Shown here: positions 1 through 8,158 of the stretch, piece after piece
Position numbering within the stretch: the first letter of the stretch is position 1
Layout: every line of letters starts with the position of its first letter
NCBI GenBank assembly: GCA_017515425.1
Contig: JAFWFU010000009.1
Location: 1 to 51,822 of the forward strand
Source of the DNA: Mogibacterium sp.
GTDB taxonomy: Bacteria > Bacillota > Clostridia > Peptostreptococcales > Anaerovoracaceae
Direction of reading: 5' to 3'
Length of the DNA stretch: 51,822 nt
Program-made: the position numbers and the translations under genes
The notes under the pieces: generated by a model
The model's database searches: none
Told to the model about the DNA's origin: nothing
The model's input: the letters and a program-made list of their open reading frames with translations, nothing else

Positions 1-65
1 ACCGATATATTTTGTTAAGATAGCGCGAGTCGGGGTGGGCTATGAATTAAGACAATAGAGTCTCA

Positions 66-143
66 GGGGCGGGCTGAAACGAGCGCCTTACAACAAACGT
101 TAGGAGTCAAGCAAAAACTCCACAATAAGTTGACACTATCCAG
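66..143. repeat. Left copy of an element repeated inverted at the right end
   Basis: This stretch shares three ordered blocks with the reverse complement of 51740-51814. They are GGGGCGGGC (66-74), AAAAACTCCACAAT (113-126) and ACACTAtCCAG (133-143, one mismatch). The last two blocks are 6 bases apart in both copies, and the first two are 38 bases apart here against 35 at the right end. I do not recognise the element. It could be a dispersed intergenic repeat at which an assembly stopped. Confidence 0.5.
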
Positions 144-156
144 CGATAGCGAATTC

Positions 157-186
157 TTGCAAGTCTATGTGTTTTAGTGGTACAAT
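157..186 (+). promoter_or_regulatory. Candidate promoter of the universal stress gene
   Basis: TTGCAA (157-162) and TACAAT (181-186) are separated by 18 bases, ending 35 bases before the start codon at 222. A stray TTGACA at 130-135 has no good -10 partner. Called by motif only. Confidence 0.4.
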
Positions 187-221
187 TACGGCACTTGTGA
201 GGACGAAAAACGGAGGCTGAG

Positions 222-992
222 ATGAAGAGAATACTGCTGCCGCTTGAGGAGACGGAGAGAAGTCTCAAGGCAGTTCATTACATAAAGAAAAATTACAATC
301 CTGCTGATGTTGAAATCGTGCTGCTGATGGCGGACGAGAGGCTGGGCTTCGGGGTTAAAACCGAGGCTGAGGCTGAGGCGACGAAGATTATCGAGGAAAA
401 ACTTGCCGTCATTGCTGATTCGCTGGAGGGCTATAAGGTAAAGACCTTGGCGGCTACGGGCAAGGCGGGAGTCAGAATAACAAGGGCTGCGAAGGAAATC
501 GGAGCCGACCTCGTGGTGATGACTAAGTCGTCTAAAGAGGATATGCTGAACAGCATAGGTTCCACCGCGGAACATGTCATCAACAACTGCCCCTGCGATG
601 TAGTGATCGTATCAGAGGTGGTCAGTGACGCCAATGCCTATAGGGGGCTGGTATACAAGACCGCTTCGAGCGTCGTCAATCTCAGGGGGCAGCTCGGGGA
701 CAAGCAGAGTGAATGTCTGCTGCCGAGCGTAGACAGGGATTGCATTTACCGCATTGAGGTGACGGTCGGAAAGATTAGGTTTTTCCATACCGCATACAAT
801 CCCGATACAAGGAATTGGGATTTGCCGCCGACCGAGGGACAGGAAGTTACCCTAGATATAGCGGCAGGAGAGAGCAGAGATATTCTCGTCAAGGCGGACA
901 GCACGGACGGGAAGGCTGATAGAATCAGGATTGTCAATAGAGATATGAAGAAGGAAGCCGTATTCACTTATAGGATTACGGCGGCGGAGTAG
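222..992 (+). CDS. Universal stress protein family protein with C-terminal extension
   Basis: The first 130 or so residues form a UspA-type alpha/beta nucleotide-binding domain: an N-terminal beta strand (RILLPLEET), then GADLVVMTKSS and the phosphate-binding GSTAEHVINN segment followed by CPCDVVIV. This is a soluble cytoplasmic stress/ATP-binding fold. Single-domain Usp proteins are about 140 residues; this one has 256. Its last 115 residues are rich in predicted beta strands and match nothing I recognise. The start has a good CGGAGG site seven bases upstream. The SCIFF gene begins 51 bases downstream and may be cotranscribed. The Usp assignment of the N-terminal half is firm; the role of the C-terminal half is unknown. 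Confidence 0.85.
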   Translation: MKRILLPLEETERSLKAVHYIKKNYNPADVEIVLLMADERLGFGVKTEAEAEATKIIEEKLAVIADSLEGYKVKTLAATGKAGVRITRAAKEIGADLVVMTKSSKEDMLNSIGSTAEHVINNCPCDVVIVSEVVSDANAYRGLVYKTASSVVNLRGQLGDKQSECLLPSVDRDCIYRIEVTVGKIRFFHTAYNPDTRNWDLPPTEGQEVTLDIAAGESRDILVKADSTDGKADRIRIVNRDMKKEAVFTYRITAAE

Positions 993-1042
993 TTAATAAT
1001 CAGCTGGGAACAGGCTAATAATCATACAGGAGGAATACACAA

Positions 1043-1192
1043 ATGAAGAGGATTAAGACTATCACAACAAGAGATATGAGAGAGTCAAAAAAGACGGGCG
1101 GCTGCGGAGAATGCCAGACTTCATGTCAGTCGGCGAGCAAGACTTCATGCAGCGTTGCAAACCAGCACTGCGAGCAGCGCAAGGAGAAATAG
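1043..1192 (+). CDS. scfA: SCIFF-type ranthipeptide precursor, five-cysteine variant
   Basis: A 49-residue peptide with the SCIFF layout: N-terminal MKRIKTITT leader-like segment, then GGCGECQTSCQSA and a C-terminal TSCSVANQHC segment. SCIFF peptides are ribosomally made and crosslinked by the SPASM radical SAM maturase ScfB. The family normally has six cysteines; this one has five, at 21, 24, 28, 36 and 43. Position 32 is Ser (AGC) and position 37 is also Ser. In the characterised Clostridium thermocellum peptide CteA these are the Cys32 donor and Thr37 acceptor of the thioether. The start follows a strong AGGAGG. An intrinsic terminator and then scfB follow directly, the usual arrangement. 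Confidence 0.93.
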   Translation: MKRIKTITTRDMRESKKTGGCGECQTSCQSASKTSCSVANQHCEQRKEK

Positions 1193-1206
1193 CAATCACT
1201 TGAGGC

Positions 1207-1236
1207 GGCGCTGCAAAACGCAGCGTCCATTTTTTA
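1207..1236 (+). terminator. Intrinsic terminator or attenuator after scfA
   Basis: An 8-bp stem (GGCGCTGC at 1207-1214 with GCAGCGTC at 1220-1227, one G-T pair), a five-base loop and a run of six T just after. It lies between scfA and scfB, so it may let the small peptide be made in excess over its maturase. Confidence 0.75.
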
Positions 1237-1322
1237 TTGCGGAGCGCAAAATCTTTCACAGGAGATTATTAGGGGCTCGCCCCAAATGCCTCCATCAAAA
1301 CACAAGAATGGTATAGAAATAT

Positions 1323-2768
1323 ATGTTGCATACTTACTCATTAAATGGATTTAATATAGTTGTTGACGCTGCGAGTGGTGCGGTTCATTCGGTGGACGAA
1401 GTCGCTTTTGATGTTATAAAAACGCTTGATGACGCGGTTTCAGATGACGGCGGCATAGACGCCATGCTTTCAGACGAGGAGTGCAGGACTGAGATTGCGA
1501 ACGATATAGCAGATAGGCATGGCATATCCGAGGGCGACGCCGAGGAAGTTTTGGACGATATAGCTGAGCTTTATAGGGAAGGGCTGCTTTGGTCTGAGGA
1601 TATATTTGAGGCTGCGGCAGATGAGATAAAGCTGAAACAGTCGGTTCTCAAGGCTATTTGCCTGCATGTGGCTCACGGCTGCAATATGGACTGCGAATAC
1701 TGCTTTGCGGGAAAAGGCGACTATAGCGGCAAGGGCGGCATTATGAGCCTTGAAACGGGAAAGCGTGCTTTGGATTTCTTGGTGGAGAACTCCGGCAGCC
1801 GCAAGAATCTTGAGGTGGATTTCTTCGGCGGAGAGCCTCTGATAAATTGGGAGGTTTGTAAGGAATTGGTCGCTTACGGCAGGGCTCTTGAGAAAAAGCA
1901 TGGCAAGAAATTCAATTTCACCCTGACTACTAATGGCGTGCTGATAGATGATGATGTAATCGAATTTACAAATAAAGAGATGAACAATGTAGTGCTCAGC
2001 CTAGACGGACGCAAGGAAACGCATGACAGAATGCGGCATAGCAAGGCAGGGGACGGCACCTATGACGATATAATAGGTAATTTCAAGGCTTTGGTGGAAT
2101 CGAGAACGGACGAGGCGGCGAATGCGAGAGGGGAGAGACGTTCGAGCGAGTATTATATGCGTGGCACTTATACTGCATATAATAAGGATTTTGCGGCGGA
2201 CGTCCTCGCCATGGCTGATATGGGCTTTAAGGAGACTTCCATAGAGCCGGTTGTCTCGGAGCCCGATTTGCCCTATGCCCTGCATGAAGAGGATTTACCC
2301 AGGCTCTTTGAGGAATATGAGAATCTGGCTTTGGAAATGCTGGAGAGAGAAAGAAAGGGTGAGGGATTTAATTTCTATCACTATACGCTGGATTTGAACG
2401 GCGGCCCCTGCATATATAAGAGGGTTGCCGGCTGCGGTGTTGCGACTGAATACCTCGCCGTCACACCGACGGGCGACCTCTATCCATGTCATCAGTTTGT
2501 AGGTGATGATGATATGATAGTCGGCAATATCTATGACGGAATTACAAAGCCTGAGACCGCCGAAATATTCAGCAATGGGAATAATATCTATACGCGCGAT
2601 AAATGCGAGGAATGCTGGGCGCGGCTCTACTGTGCGGGAGGCTGTGCGGCGAATAATTATCATGCGAACGGAGATATAAACAGGGTATATGAATTCGGTT
2701 GCCGGCTGCATAGGAAGCGTATCGAATGCGCCTTAATGCTGGCTGTCGCGCGGAGTGAAGTGTTATAA
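1323..2768 (+). CDS. scfB: SCIFF peptide maturase, radical SAM/SPASM enzyme
   Basis: 481 residues. The first 100 form the peptide-recognition (RRE-like) region typical of this family, opening MLHTYSLNGFNIVVDAASG. The radical SAM motif CNMDCEYC has Cys at 120, 124 and 127, followed by FFGGEPL. From about residue 363 a SPASM domain supplies the cysteines for auxiliary Fe-S clusters (CIYKRVAGC, YPCHQF, CEECWARLYCAGGCAAN, EFGCRLH). The enzyme uses S-adenosylmethionine to make thioether crosslinks in the ScfA peptide. All expected cysteines are present, so the enzyme looks active even though the adjacent peptide lacks the usual donor cysteine. The ribosome binding site is weak. Confidence 0.94.
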   Translation: MLHTYSLNGFNIVVDAASGAVHSVDEVAFDVIKTLDDAVSDDGGIDAMLSDEECRTEIANDIADRHGISEGDAEEVLDDIAELYREGLLWSEDIFEAAADEIKLKQSVLKAICLHVAHGCNMDCEYCFAGKGDYSGKGGIMSLETGKRALDFLVENSGSRKNLEVDFFGGEPLINWEVCKELVAYGRALEKKHGKKFNFTLTTNGVLIDDDVIEFTNKEMNNVVLSLDGRKETHDRMRHSKAGDGTYDDIIGNFKALVESRTDEAANARGERRSSEYYMRGTYTAYNKDFAADVLAMADMGFKETSIEPVVSEPDLPYALHEEDLPRLFEEYENLALEMLERERKGEGFNFYHYTLDLNGGPCIYKRVAGCGVATEYLAVTPTGDLYPCHQFVGDDDMIVGNIYDGITKPETAEIFSNGNNIYTRDKCEECWARLYCAGGCAANNYHANGDINRVYEFGCRLHRKRIECALMLAVARSEVL

Positions 2769-2835
2769 TTGAGGAGACATTATGACAGCGCTGTGGATGA
2801 TAAAAATCTTTAAACTATTATAACGGTGTTGAAGT

Positions 2836-3507
2836 ATGAAGATAGCGATTCTTGCATCACAGAATAAGAATAAGATAAAGGAAATCCGCGACATTCTGAT
2901 TAAATACGGAATGGAGCTTATTACGCGTGACGACGCGGGGCTTCCGAAAGACGATATAGAGGAGACGGGGAGCAGCTTTGAGGAGAACTCTCTGCTGAAA
3001 GCCTCCGCTATCATGGATATGATTCAGGCGGACGCCGCACTCGCTGAGAAATACGCGGACAGTCCCGTTATTGCGGACGACTCGGGGCTGATGGTGGATG
3101 CCCTCGGTGGTGCGCCCGGCGTATACAGCGCGAGGTATGCCGGTGAGGGCTGTTCATACGCCGACAATAACGATAAGTTATTGTCCGCCCTCGAGACAGT
3201 CCCAGAGGAGGGCAGGGGCGCACATTTCACCACGGTAATCACCATGCTTTTCCCCGAGGGCGCAGAGCTGCCGCCTGGAGCGGTAAAGCAGGGCGATAGA
3301 CATATGCTCGTCGCGGTGGGCGAATGCTACGGACATATAGCGAAGGAGCTTAAAGGCGAGGGTGGCTTCGGCTATGACCCGCTTTTCGTTCCGAAGGGAT
3401 ATGATAAATCCTTCGCTGAGCTCGGCACGGATTTCAAGAATACAATCAGCCATAGAGCCAGAGCTCTTGCTGAGCTGGAGAGAATACTAGAGCAGTCAGA
3501 CTTATAA
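2836..3507 (+). CDS. rdgB: XTP/dITP diphosphatase (Ham1/RdgB family)
   Basis: 223 residues. It hydrolyses non-canonical purine nucleotides (dITP, XTP) to monophosphates, keeping them out of DNA. Visible family features are the N-terminal SQNKNKIKEI (S/TxxNxxK), IADDSGL with the catalytic Asp around residue 81, GAPGVYSARYAG, GGFGYDPLF and the C-terminal NTISHRARAL. A short insertion precedes the IADDSG motif. It begins 67 bases after scfB and is followed 11 bases later by the YihY gene. Confidence 0.95.
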   Translation: MKIAILASQNKNKIKEIRDILIKYGMELITRDDAGLPKDDIEETGSSFEENSLLKASAIMDMIQADAALAEKYADSPVIADDSGLMVDALGGAPGVYSARYAGEGCSYADNNDKLLSALETVPEEGRGAHFTTVITMLFPEGAELPPGAVKQGDRHMLVAVGECYGHIAKELKGEGGFGYDPLFVPKGYDKSFAELGTDFKNTISHRARALAELERILEQSDL

Positions 3508-3518
3508 ATTGATCAGCT

Positions 3519-4664
3519 ATGAGTGATTTTTGGGATGACAAAGATATAGTGGCTAAGGAGGAAGGGCGACTTTCCTTTAATTGGGCGCATTTCAAAAAAA
3601 TATGCTTTCATCTCTGGAGGCAGTTTGACGATCCTTATTATGAGGGCTTCGCCGCACAGATAGCCTATTTCTTTTTGATGTCTGCGGTGCCAATGCTTAT
3701 CGTGGCGACGCAGGTGCTCGGTGTCTTTGACATCTCAATGGACTTCATCAGGCTTTGGCTGGAGAGACATCTTTCCTCGGAGATGAGCGAGTTTATGAAA
3801 AATATATTCTCCGCATCTTCGGCGGCTCTCCCGAACCTAATAATGATTATCCTCGTCCTATGGGCGAGCTCGTCCCTGGCTTTTTCGCTGTCGAGGCTCA
3901 CCACATACACCCTGAGCTATGGCAGATACAGATATAATTTCCTCGCCGAGAGAATAAGAGCCATACCCATGACACTGACGACGATACTCGTAGTGGCGGT
4001 TGGAATGGTCGTATATGTCTATGGGGAACTCATCACGCATAGGATATTTCAAAATGAGCTGATAATGAAAATCATTTCGGGGAGCAGGACACCTATCATG
4101 GGACTCGTTTTCTTCCTTATGATACTTTCGGCATACTATGTGCTGCCGAGGATAAGGGTACCGATGATGGCTGTAATGCCGGGCGCTGTCGTGGCGACGG
4201 CGGGAATATTGATAGTCACATGGCTGTACTCGCTCTATACGGCGAGGGCTGCAAAATACAATCTGCTCTACGGCGCTTTCTCGAATATCGTGGCTATGAT
4301 GCTTTGGTTCTACCTCATAAGCTGGGTGCTCTGCATAGGCATGATGTTCAACAAATCATGGGATATTGTGCTCAGGCGCGGAAGGCTTACGCCGGGAAAG
4401 ATTAAGGAATATCTGATAAGGCAATACGGGGCTAAGGGAGAGGAGCGATTTAATCAGCTCATCATAGATGAGTACGATATGACCGACAGGACGCTCGACA
4501 GCCTGGCTGTCAGAATGTCGAGGAGGTTTGACCCGGGGTATCAGGAAAAAAGAGAGCGCGAAATCCTAGAGCTCAAACAGGAGAGGCGCTTTAAGCAGAG
4601 AATTGAGAAGGTTGTCGAAACCAGAATAGAGGAGGCGAGCAGGCAAAATGACAGAAAGAGCTAG
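3519..4664 (+). CDS. YihY/virulence factor BrkB family membrane protein
   Basis: 381 residues with about six membrane segments between residues 40 and 275 and a charged cytoplasmic tail of about 90 residues that is probably helical. The motif FAAQIAYFFLMSAVPMLI and the repeated Leu/Ile-rich segments are typical of the YihY (UPF0761) family. The molecular function of the family is not settled. The 3' end overlaps the next gene by 17 bases, which suggests coupled translation with the lipid kinase. Confidence 0.88.
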   Translation: MSDFWDDKDIVAKEEGRLSFNWAHFKKICFHLWRQFDDPYYEGFAAQIAYFFLMSAVPMLIVATQVLGVFDISMDFIRLWLERHLSSEMSEFMKNIFSASSAALPNLIMIILVLWASSSLAFSLSRLTTYTLSYGRYRYNFLAERIRAIPMTLTTILVVAVGMVVYVYGELITHRIFQNELIMKIISGSRTPIMGLVFFLMILSAYYVLPRIRVPMMAVMPGAVVATAGILIVTWLYSLYTARAAKYNLLYGAFSNIVAMMLWFYLISWVLCIGMMFNKSWDIVLRRGRLTPGKIKEYLIRQYGAKGEERFNQLIIDEYDMTDRTLDSLAVRMSRRFDPGYQEKREREILELKQERRFKQRIEKVVETRIEEASRQNDRKS

Positions 4665-5562
4665 AAGAAAGAAGCTCCTGTTTATAATGAATCCTAAATC
4701 CGGAGTTATGCTCGCGCCCAAGCATATGGCGGAGATAGTCGGTATTTTTTCGAATGCGGGATATTTGACCGAGGTGCTGATGACCCGCGGAAAGGGGGAT
4801 GCCAGAGACTTCGCTTCGGAATACGGCGGAGAAGCTTCGATAGTTGCTATATCGGGTGGCGACGGTACTTTCAATGAGGTGGTGGACGGTCTTATCAGAG
4901 CGGGGCATAAGACGCCGATAGGCTATATTCCGGCGGGCTCCACGAACGACTTCGCCCATTCAATAGGGCTGCCGAAGCAAATCCTCGACTGCGCGGGAAT
5001 AATAGTAAATGGAAGCCCTATATCCGTGGATATAGGAAGCTTTAACGATAGGAAGTTCAGCTATGTGGCGAGTTTCGGTGCGTTCACTTCGGCGACCTAC
5101 TCCGTACCGCAGAATCTGAAAAATATCTTCGGTCATGCCGCATATATTATGACGGGCATAAAGGAGATTGCCGAGCTTAAACCCATACATGCCAAATTCA
5201 TCTCCGATAAAGATACGAGCTATGCCAAGGTTTACGAGGGCGACTATGTAATCGGAGCCATATGTAATTCGCGGTCTGTCGGCGGAATTCTCCACCTTGA
5301 AAACCTCGGGGTGGATATGAATGACGGGCATATGGAAGTCCTGCTGGTGAAGATGCCGACGGATATTATCCAGCTCAGCGAGATTGCCGTGAGTATGCTG
5401 AGCGGAACCTTCCAATCCGACCAGATAGAGAGCTTTACGACTTCTAATTTGGAAGTCGAGATACAGGACGGTGTGCATTGGACGCTGGACGGGGAATATG
5501 AAGAAGGCAGGGAGCGCTGCGAAATTAAGATACTGCCCTCTGCCATATCGGTTATTAAATAG
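4648..5562 (+). CDS. Diacylglycerol kinase family lipid kinase
   Basis: 304 residues of the DgkB/YegS fold. IMNPKSG at residues 12-18 and the nucleotide-binding SGGDGTFNEVVDG around residue 71 are clear, followed by PAGSTNDFA. Members phosphorylate diacylglycerol or related lipids at the membrane, recycling lipid from lipoteichoic acid synthesis in Gram-positive bacteria. The precise substrate cannot be told from sequence. The start lies inside the end of the upstream YihY gene. The last codons appear to be the first unit of a tandem repeat that continues past the stop. Confidence 0.92.
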   Translation: MTERARRKKLLFIMNPKSGVMLAPKHMAEIVGIFSNAGYLTEVLMTRGKGDARDFASEYGGEASIVAISGGDGTFNEVVDGLIRAGHKTPIGYIPAGSTNDFAHSIGLPKQILDCAGIIVNGSPISVDIGSFNDRKFSYVASFGAFTSATYSVPQNLKNIFGHAAYIMTGIKEIAELKPIHAKFISDKDTSYAKVYEGDYVIGAICNSRSVGGILHLENLGVDMNDGHMEVLLVKMPTDIIQLSEIAVSMLSGTFQSDQIESFTTSNLEVEIQDGVHWTLDGEYEEGRERCEIKILPSAISVIK

Positions 5563-5657
5563 ATATTGCCGTCAGAGGCTTTGGCGAAAAAAACATTGCC
5601 GTCAGCGGTTTTGGCGCTAAAAAGCATTATAGTCAGCGGCTTCGGCGCTAAATAATA
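5530..5657. repeat. Diverged tandem repeat, about 31-bp unit, at 3' end of lipid kinase
   Basis: Three clear units begin at 5565, 5595 and 5626, with cores ATTGCCGTCAGAGGCTTTGG, ATTGCCGTCAGCGGTTTTGG and ATTATAGTCAGCGGCTTCGG. A weaker earlier unit (ATACTGCCCTCTGCCATA) lies inside the last codons of the lipid kinase, so the array may have grown from the 3' end of that gene. No promoter or terminator is obvious within it. Confidence 0.7.
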
Positions 5658-5732
5658 ATATTGACGCCAACAATATCGTTTATTAAGTAAGAACCGGAAT
5701 AGTGAAAAATCGGGGAGAAAAGGAGGAATGCT

Positions 5733-5936
5733 ATGACCCTAATTCTGATAATGCTCGTGGTGGCAGCGATAGTGCTCAAGATGATAAACACGAAGGCGAG
5801 ATTTGATGAGAGGGATAGGGAGCGCGAAAGAATAAGGGCAGCCGAGGAAGAGGCTGAGATTGACGCTATCCGCGCAGAGGCGGTCGACGCGGAATTCAAA
5901 TCCGAGGAAACGCAGGCTGATCCAGACGTTGACTGA
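5733..5936 (+). CDS. Small single-pass membrane protein, hypothetical
   Basis: 67 residues: a hydrophobic segment at residues 2-16 (TLILIMLVVAAIVLK), then a highly charged Arg/Glu-rich segment likely to form a helix or coiled coil in the cytoplasm. AAAAGGAGGAATGCT just before the ATG is a very good ribosome binding site, the main reason for accepting so short a gene. It matches no family I recognise. It ends one base from the convergent regulator gene, leaving no room for a terminator. Confidence 0.65.
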   Translation: MTLILIMLVVAAIVLKMINTKARFDERDRERERIRAAEEEAEIDAIRAEAVDAEFKSEETQADPDVD

Positions 5937-5937
5937 C

Positions 5938-6582
5938 CTAGATTCTGAATAGGGGGAGATCGCTCTTATCGTAGTGCGAATCCAAAAGGTCTTTTACGAG
6001 TTCGTGATCCCTGTTTTTAACGGCGGCTAAAATAGCGCGGTGCTCCTCTAAGTTTTCCTTTACTCCGTCATCACCCGAAGTATATGCGGAGAGGGTGCAG
6101 AGCACCAGGAGATTAAACAGTCCGTCAAACAAATTTGACAGCATATCATTTTTTGTTGCCTCGACGAAACAGCGATCAAAATCTATGGCTATGCAAACAT
6201 ATTCATAGTCAAAATCGCGGTGGAAGTTGTCTGACTGTATTTTAAAAGCCTCTTCGAGCGCTATGGTTAAGTCATCTAAATAGCCGCGCCTGATTATTTC
6301 GTCGTAGCAGCCGCTGAGCAGCACATGTATTGACTGCGCGAGGTCGTGAAAGGTCTCGTCGTTAAAATCAATTACATGAAAACCGTAGTTAGGTCTGTTT
6401 TCCACCAGACCGTCTGTCTCGAGAAGAGAGATTGCTTCGCGTATGGGACTATTGCTGATTCCGAATTCGCGTGACAGCTTGGCGACGCTAAGCCGCTCAC
6501 CAAAGAGGAGCTCCTGTCTTATTATCCTTTCCCGAATCAGCCTATATGCCTGGTCTCTTAAAGTGTCGGTGCGCTGTATCAT
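5938..6582 (-). CDS. GntR-family transcriptional regulator (FadR/FCD subfamily), copy 1
   Basis: 214 residues. The N-terminal winged helix (about residues 8-72) contains RLIRERIIRQELLFGERLS and SNSPIREAISLLETDGLV, the GntR signature. The C-terminal half is an all-helical FCD effector-binding domain, with EEHRAILAAVKNRDHEL and a final SHY supplying likely metal-binding His residues. It is divergent from the dehydrogenase gene at 6815, and two operator-like sites lie between them. It is most likely the local ligand-responsive repressor. A second regulator of the same type at 10189-10821 has a similar arrangement. The effector is unknown; an amino or keto acid is a reasonable guess. Confidence 0.92.
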   Translation of the reverse strand: MIQRTDTLRDQAYRLIRERIIRQELLFGERLSVAKLSREFGISNSPIREAISLLETDGLVENRPNYGFHVIDFNDETFHDLAQSIHVLLSGCYDEIIRRGYLDDLTIALEEAFKIQSDNFHRDFDYEYVCIAIDFDRCFVEATKNDMLSNLFDGLFNLLVLCTLSAYTSGDDGVKENLEEHRAILAAVKNRDHELVKDLLDSHYDKSDLPLFRI

Positions 6583-6639
6583 AATAGCCCCTTTTATCCA
6601 TATGTTTCAAATTCTTGCCGAATCCACATCTCTTTTTCA

Positions 6640-6668
6640 ATATTAGTAATCTTTTCCGCCAATGTCAA
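6640..6668 (-). promoter_or_regulatory. Promoter of GntR regulator 1
   Basis: Reading the minus strand, TTGACA (6668-6663) and TAATAT (6645-6640) are 17 bases apart, about 58 bases upstream of the start codon. Confidence 0.6.
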
Positions 6669-6684
6669 TTTTGTAAATCTTAAA

Positions 6685-6705
6685 AATCGCGCACGACGCA
6701 CGAAT
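6685..6705. promoter_or_regulatory. Operator-like site O1
   Basis: TCGCGC-ACGAC-GCACGA at 6687-6703 is a near-palindrome with a 5-base spacer. It differs by one arm base from the perfect palindrome at 6746-6770 and has an almost identical spacer (ACGAC against ACGGC). It lies between the two divergent -35 boxes, so it could control either gene. Confidence 0.6.
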
Positions 6706-6709
6706 TGTA

Positions 6710-6738
6710 TTGACATAGATACAATCATGGTATATAAA
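6710..6738 (+). promoter_or_regulatory. Promoter of dehydrogenase gene 1
   Basis: TTGACA (6710-6715) and TATAAA (6733-6738) are separated by 17 bases. The -35 box sits between inverted TTGTAT (6705-6710) and ATACAA (6719-6724) arms, which may be another protein-binding site. Confidence 0.75.
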
Positions 6739-6745
6739 GATATAT

Positions 6746-6770
6746 ATTATCGTGCACGGCGCACGATAAT
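6746..6770. promoter_or_regulatory. Operator O2, perfect palindrome at the transcription start
   Basis: Arms ATTATCGTGC and GCACGATAAT are perfect inverted repeats around ACGGC. The site begins eight bases after the -10 box, where a bound repressor would block initiation. The TCGT...ACGA ends and arm spacing suit an FCD-type GntR dimer. The obvious candidate is the divergent regulator at 5938-6582. Confidence 0.75.
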
Positions 6771-6814
6771 TAGTCTTTTATCGAATTATTTGAATTAACT
6801 CAAGGAGGCATGAT

Positions 6815-8158
6815 ATGGGCAGAATGGGAGAAAAAAGCTTGTTTATTCCTCTAAAGGAGGAAGGGCTTACTTCAATGCGCATTCGCTACAATTTCAAGAC
6901 AGACGAGGTGAGGTTTTGGGCTGCCAAGGAATGGGAACCCGATTTTGACTTCACGGTCTATAATCACGAGTTTTGGATTGACGGCATTTTCACCGAGGAT
7001 GCGAAGTATCTGAACACAAAAGATGTTTGGGCGCTTTACGAGAAGTACGGTCAGAAAGAATATCTTGAGGAAGTAATAGATCTGCTGCGTGCCGGAAAGC
7101 ATTTCGGCATTGACGTCTACTATTACGAAAAATACGACATTCGCTATATGATGAACGAGCATAGCCGTAAGCTTGGACTGCTCAACAAGAGTCATTCAAT
7201 CATGGCGGGAGGCATTCGCCGTCACACATATGACGAAGATGAGTTTGATGTAATCATTGACGGTCTCAATCTCGGACGCGGCATGAGCTTCAAAAATATC
7301 GCGGGTCAACTGCCCTTCGGAGGCTGCAAAGCCACGGTTACAATGGACGAGCTGGATCTCACCAATATGGAGATAATGGGATTTTTGGCGTTCGCGCTCG
7401 ACAGCTGCCGCGATATGACAGGCCCCGATATGAACTTCCCGACGGAGATGTCAGATGTGATGATTGAACAGGGTTATTCAATGCAGTACACGGGCGGCCC
7501 CAAAGCCAAGACGGGAGAGACGGGAAAGCCGACAGCATACGGCGTATATCTGGCGCTTCTTGAGGCTGTCAATTTCAACGAAGGCGAGAGGAATATCAAG
7601 GGCAAGAGCGCTGCGCTTATGGGACTTGGCGCGGTAGGCTGGTATATGGGTGAACACCTGCTCGAAGGCGGAGTTTCCAAGCTCATTATTTCAGACATCA
7701 GCGAGGAGAGAATGCAGGAATTCATTGATAAGCACCCAGGCTATGATATAGACACATGTCCCGTATCGGAAGTTCTAGAAAAAGAAGTGGATATTCTGAG
7801 CCCATGCGCTATCGGAGGGATATTCGACGATGAGAGCATTGAAAAACTGAACTGCAAATATATTTTCGGCTCGTCCAATAACGGGCTCAAGGCGAGCTCG
7901 CAGGAAGAGGAAATCAGGCTTGCCAAGCTGATAGCCGACAAGGGGATTATCTATCAGGTCGAGTGGTGGCATAATACCGCGGGCGTAATCTGCGGAGCTG
8001 AGGAATATCTCTATGACGGAGATGCCGAATCTCTGAGGGCGAAGGTAGAGGAAATAATGCCAAAGAATACTCAGTTTTCACTACAGGGCGCCAAGGAAGC
8101 GGGAATCACTCCGACAGAGTTCGTCTATAAATACTGCGAGGATCTTCTTTATAAATAA
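6815..8158 (+). CDS. Glu/Leu/Phe/Val dehydrogenase family protein, copy 1
   Basis: 447 residues. The catalytic domain aligns with leucine/phenylalanine dehydrogenases: GMSFKNIAG and FGGCK place the two active-site lysines at 160 and 172, 12 residues apart as in LeuDH (Lys68/Lys80), and the likely catalytic Asp lies in GPDMNF around 205. A Rossmann domain follows (GLGAVGWYMGEHL, ending ISDI, which suggests NAD), then DILSPCAIGGIF and SSNNGLK. The N-terminus is about 90 residues longer than in LeuDH. It would oxidatively deaminate an amino acid to the keto acid; the substrate is not predictable. AAGGAGG six bases upstream fixes the start. A close paralogue lies at 11053-12408. Confidence 0.88.
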   Translation: MGRMGEKSLFIPLKEEGLTSMRIRYNFKTDEVRFWAAKEWEPDFDFTVYNHEFWIDGIFTEDAKYLNTKDVWALYEKYGQKEYLEEVIDLLRAGKHFGIDVYYYEKYDIRYMMNEHSRKLGLLNKSHSIMAGGIRRHTYDEDEFDVIIDGLNLGRGMSFKNIAGQLPFGGCKATVTMDELDLTNMEIMGFLAFALDSCRDMTGPDMNFPTEMSDVMIEQGYSMQYTGGPKAKTGETGKPTAYGVYLALLEAVNFNEGERNIKGKSAALMGLGAVGWYMGEHLLEGGVSKLIISDISEERMQEFIDKHPGYDIDTCPVSEVLEKEVDILSPCAIGGIFDDESIEKLNCKYIFGSSNNGLKASSQEEEIRLAKLIADKGIIYQVEWWHNTAGVICGAEEYLYDGDAESLRAKVEEIMPKNTQFSLQGAKEAGITPTEFVYKYCEDLLYK

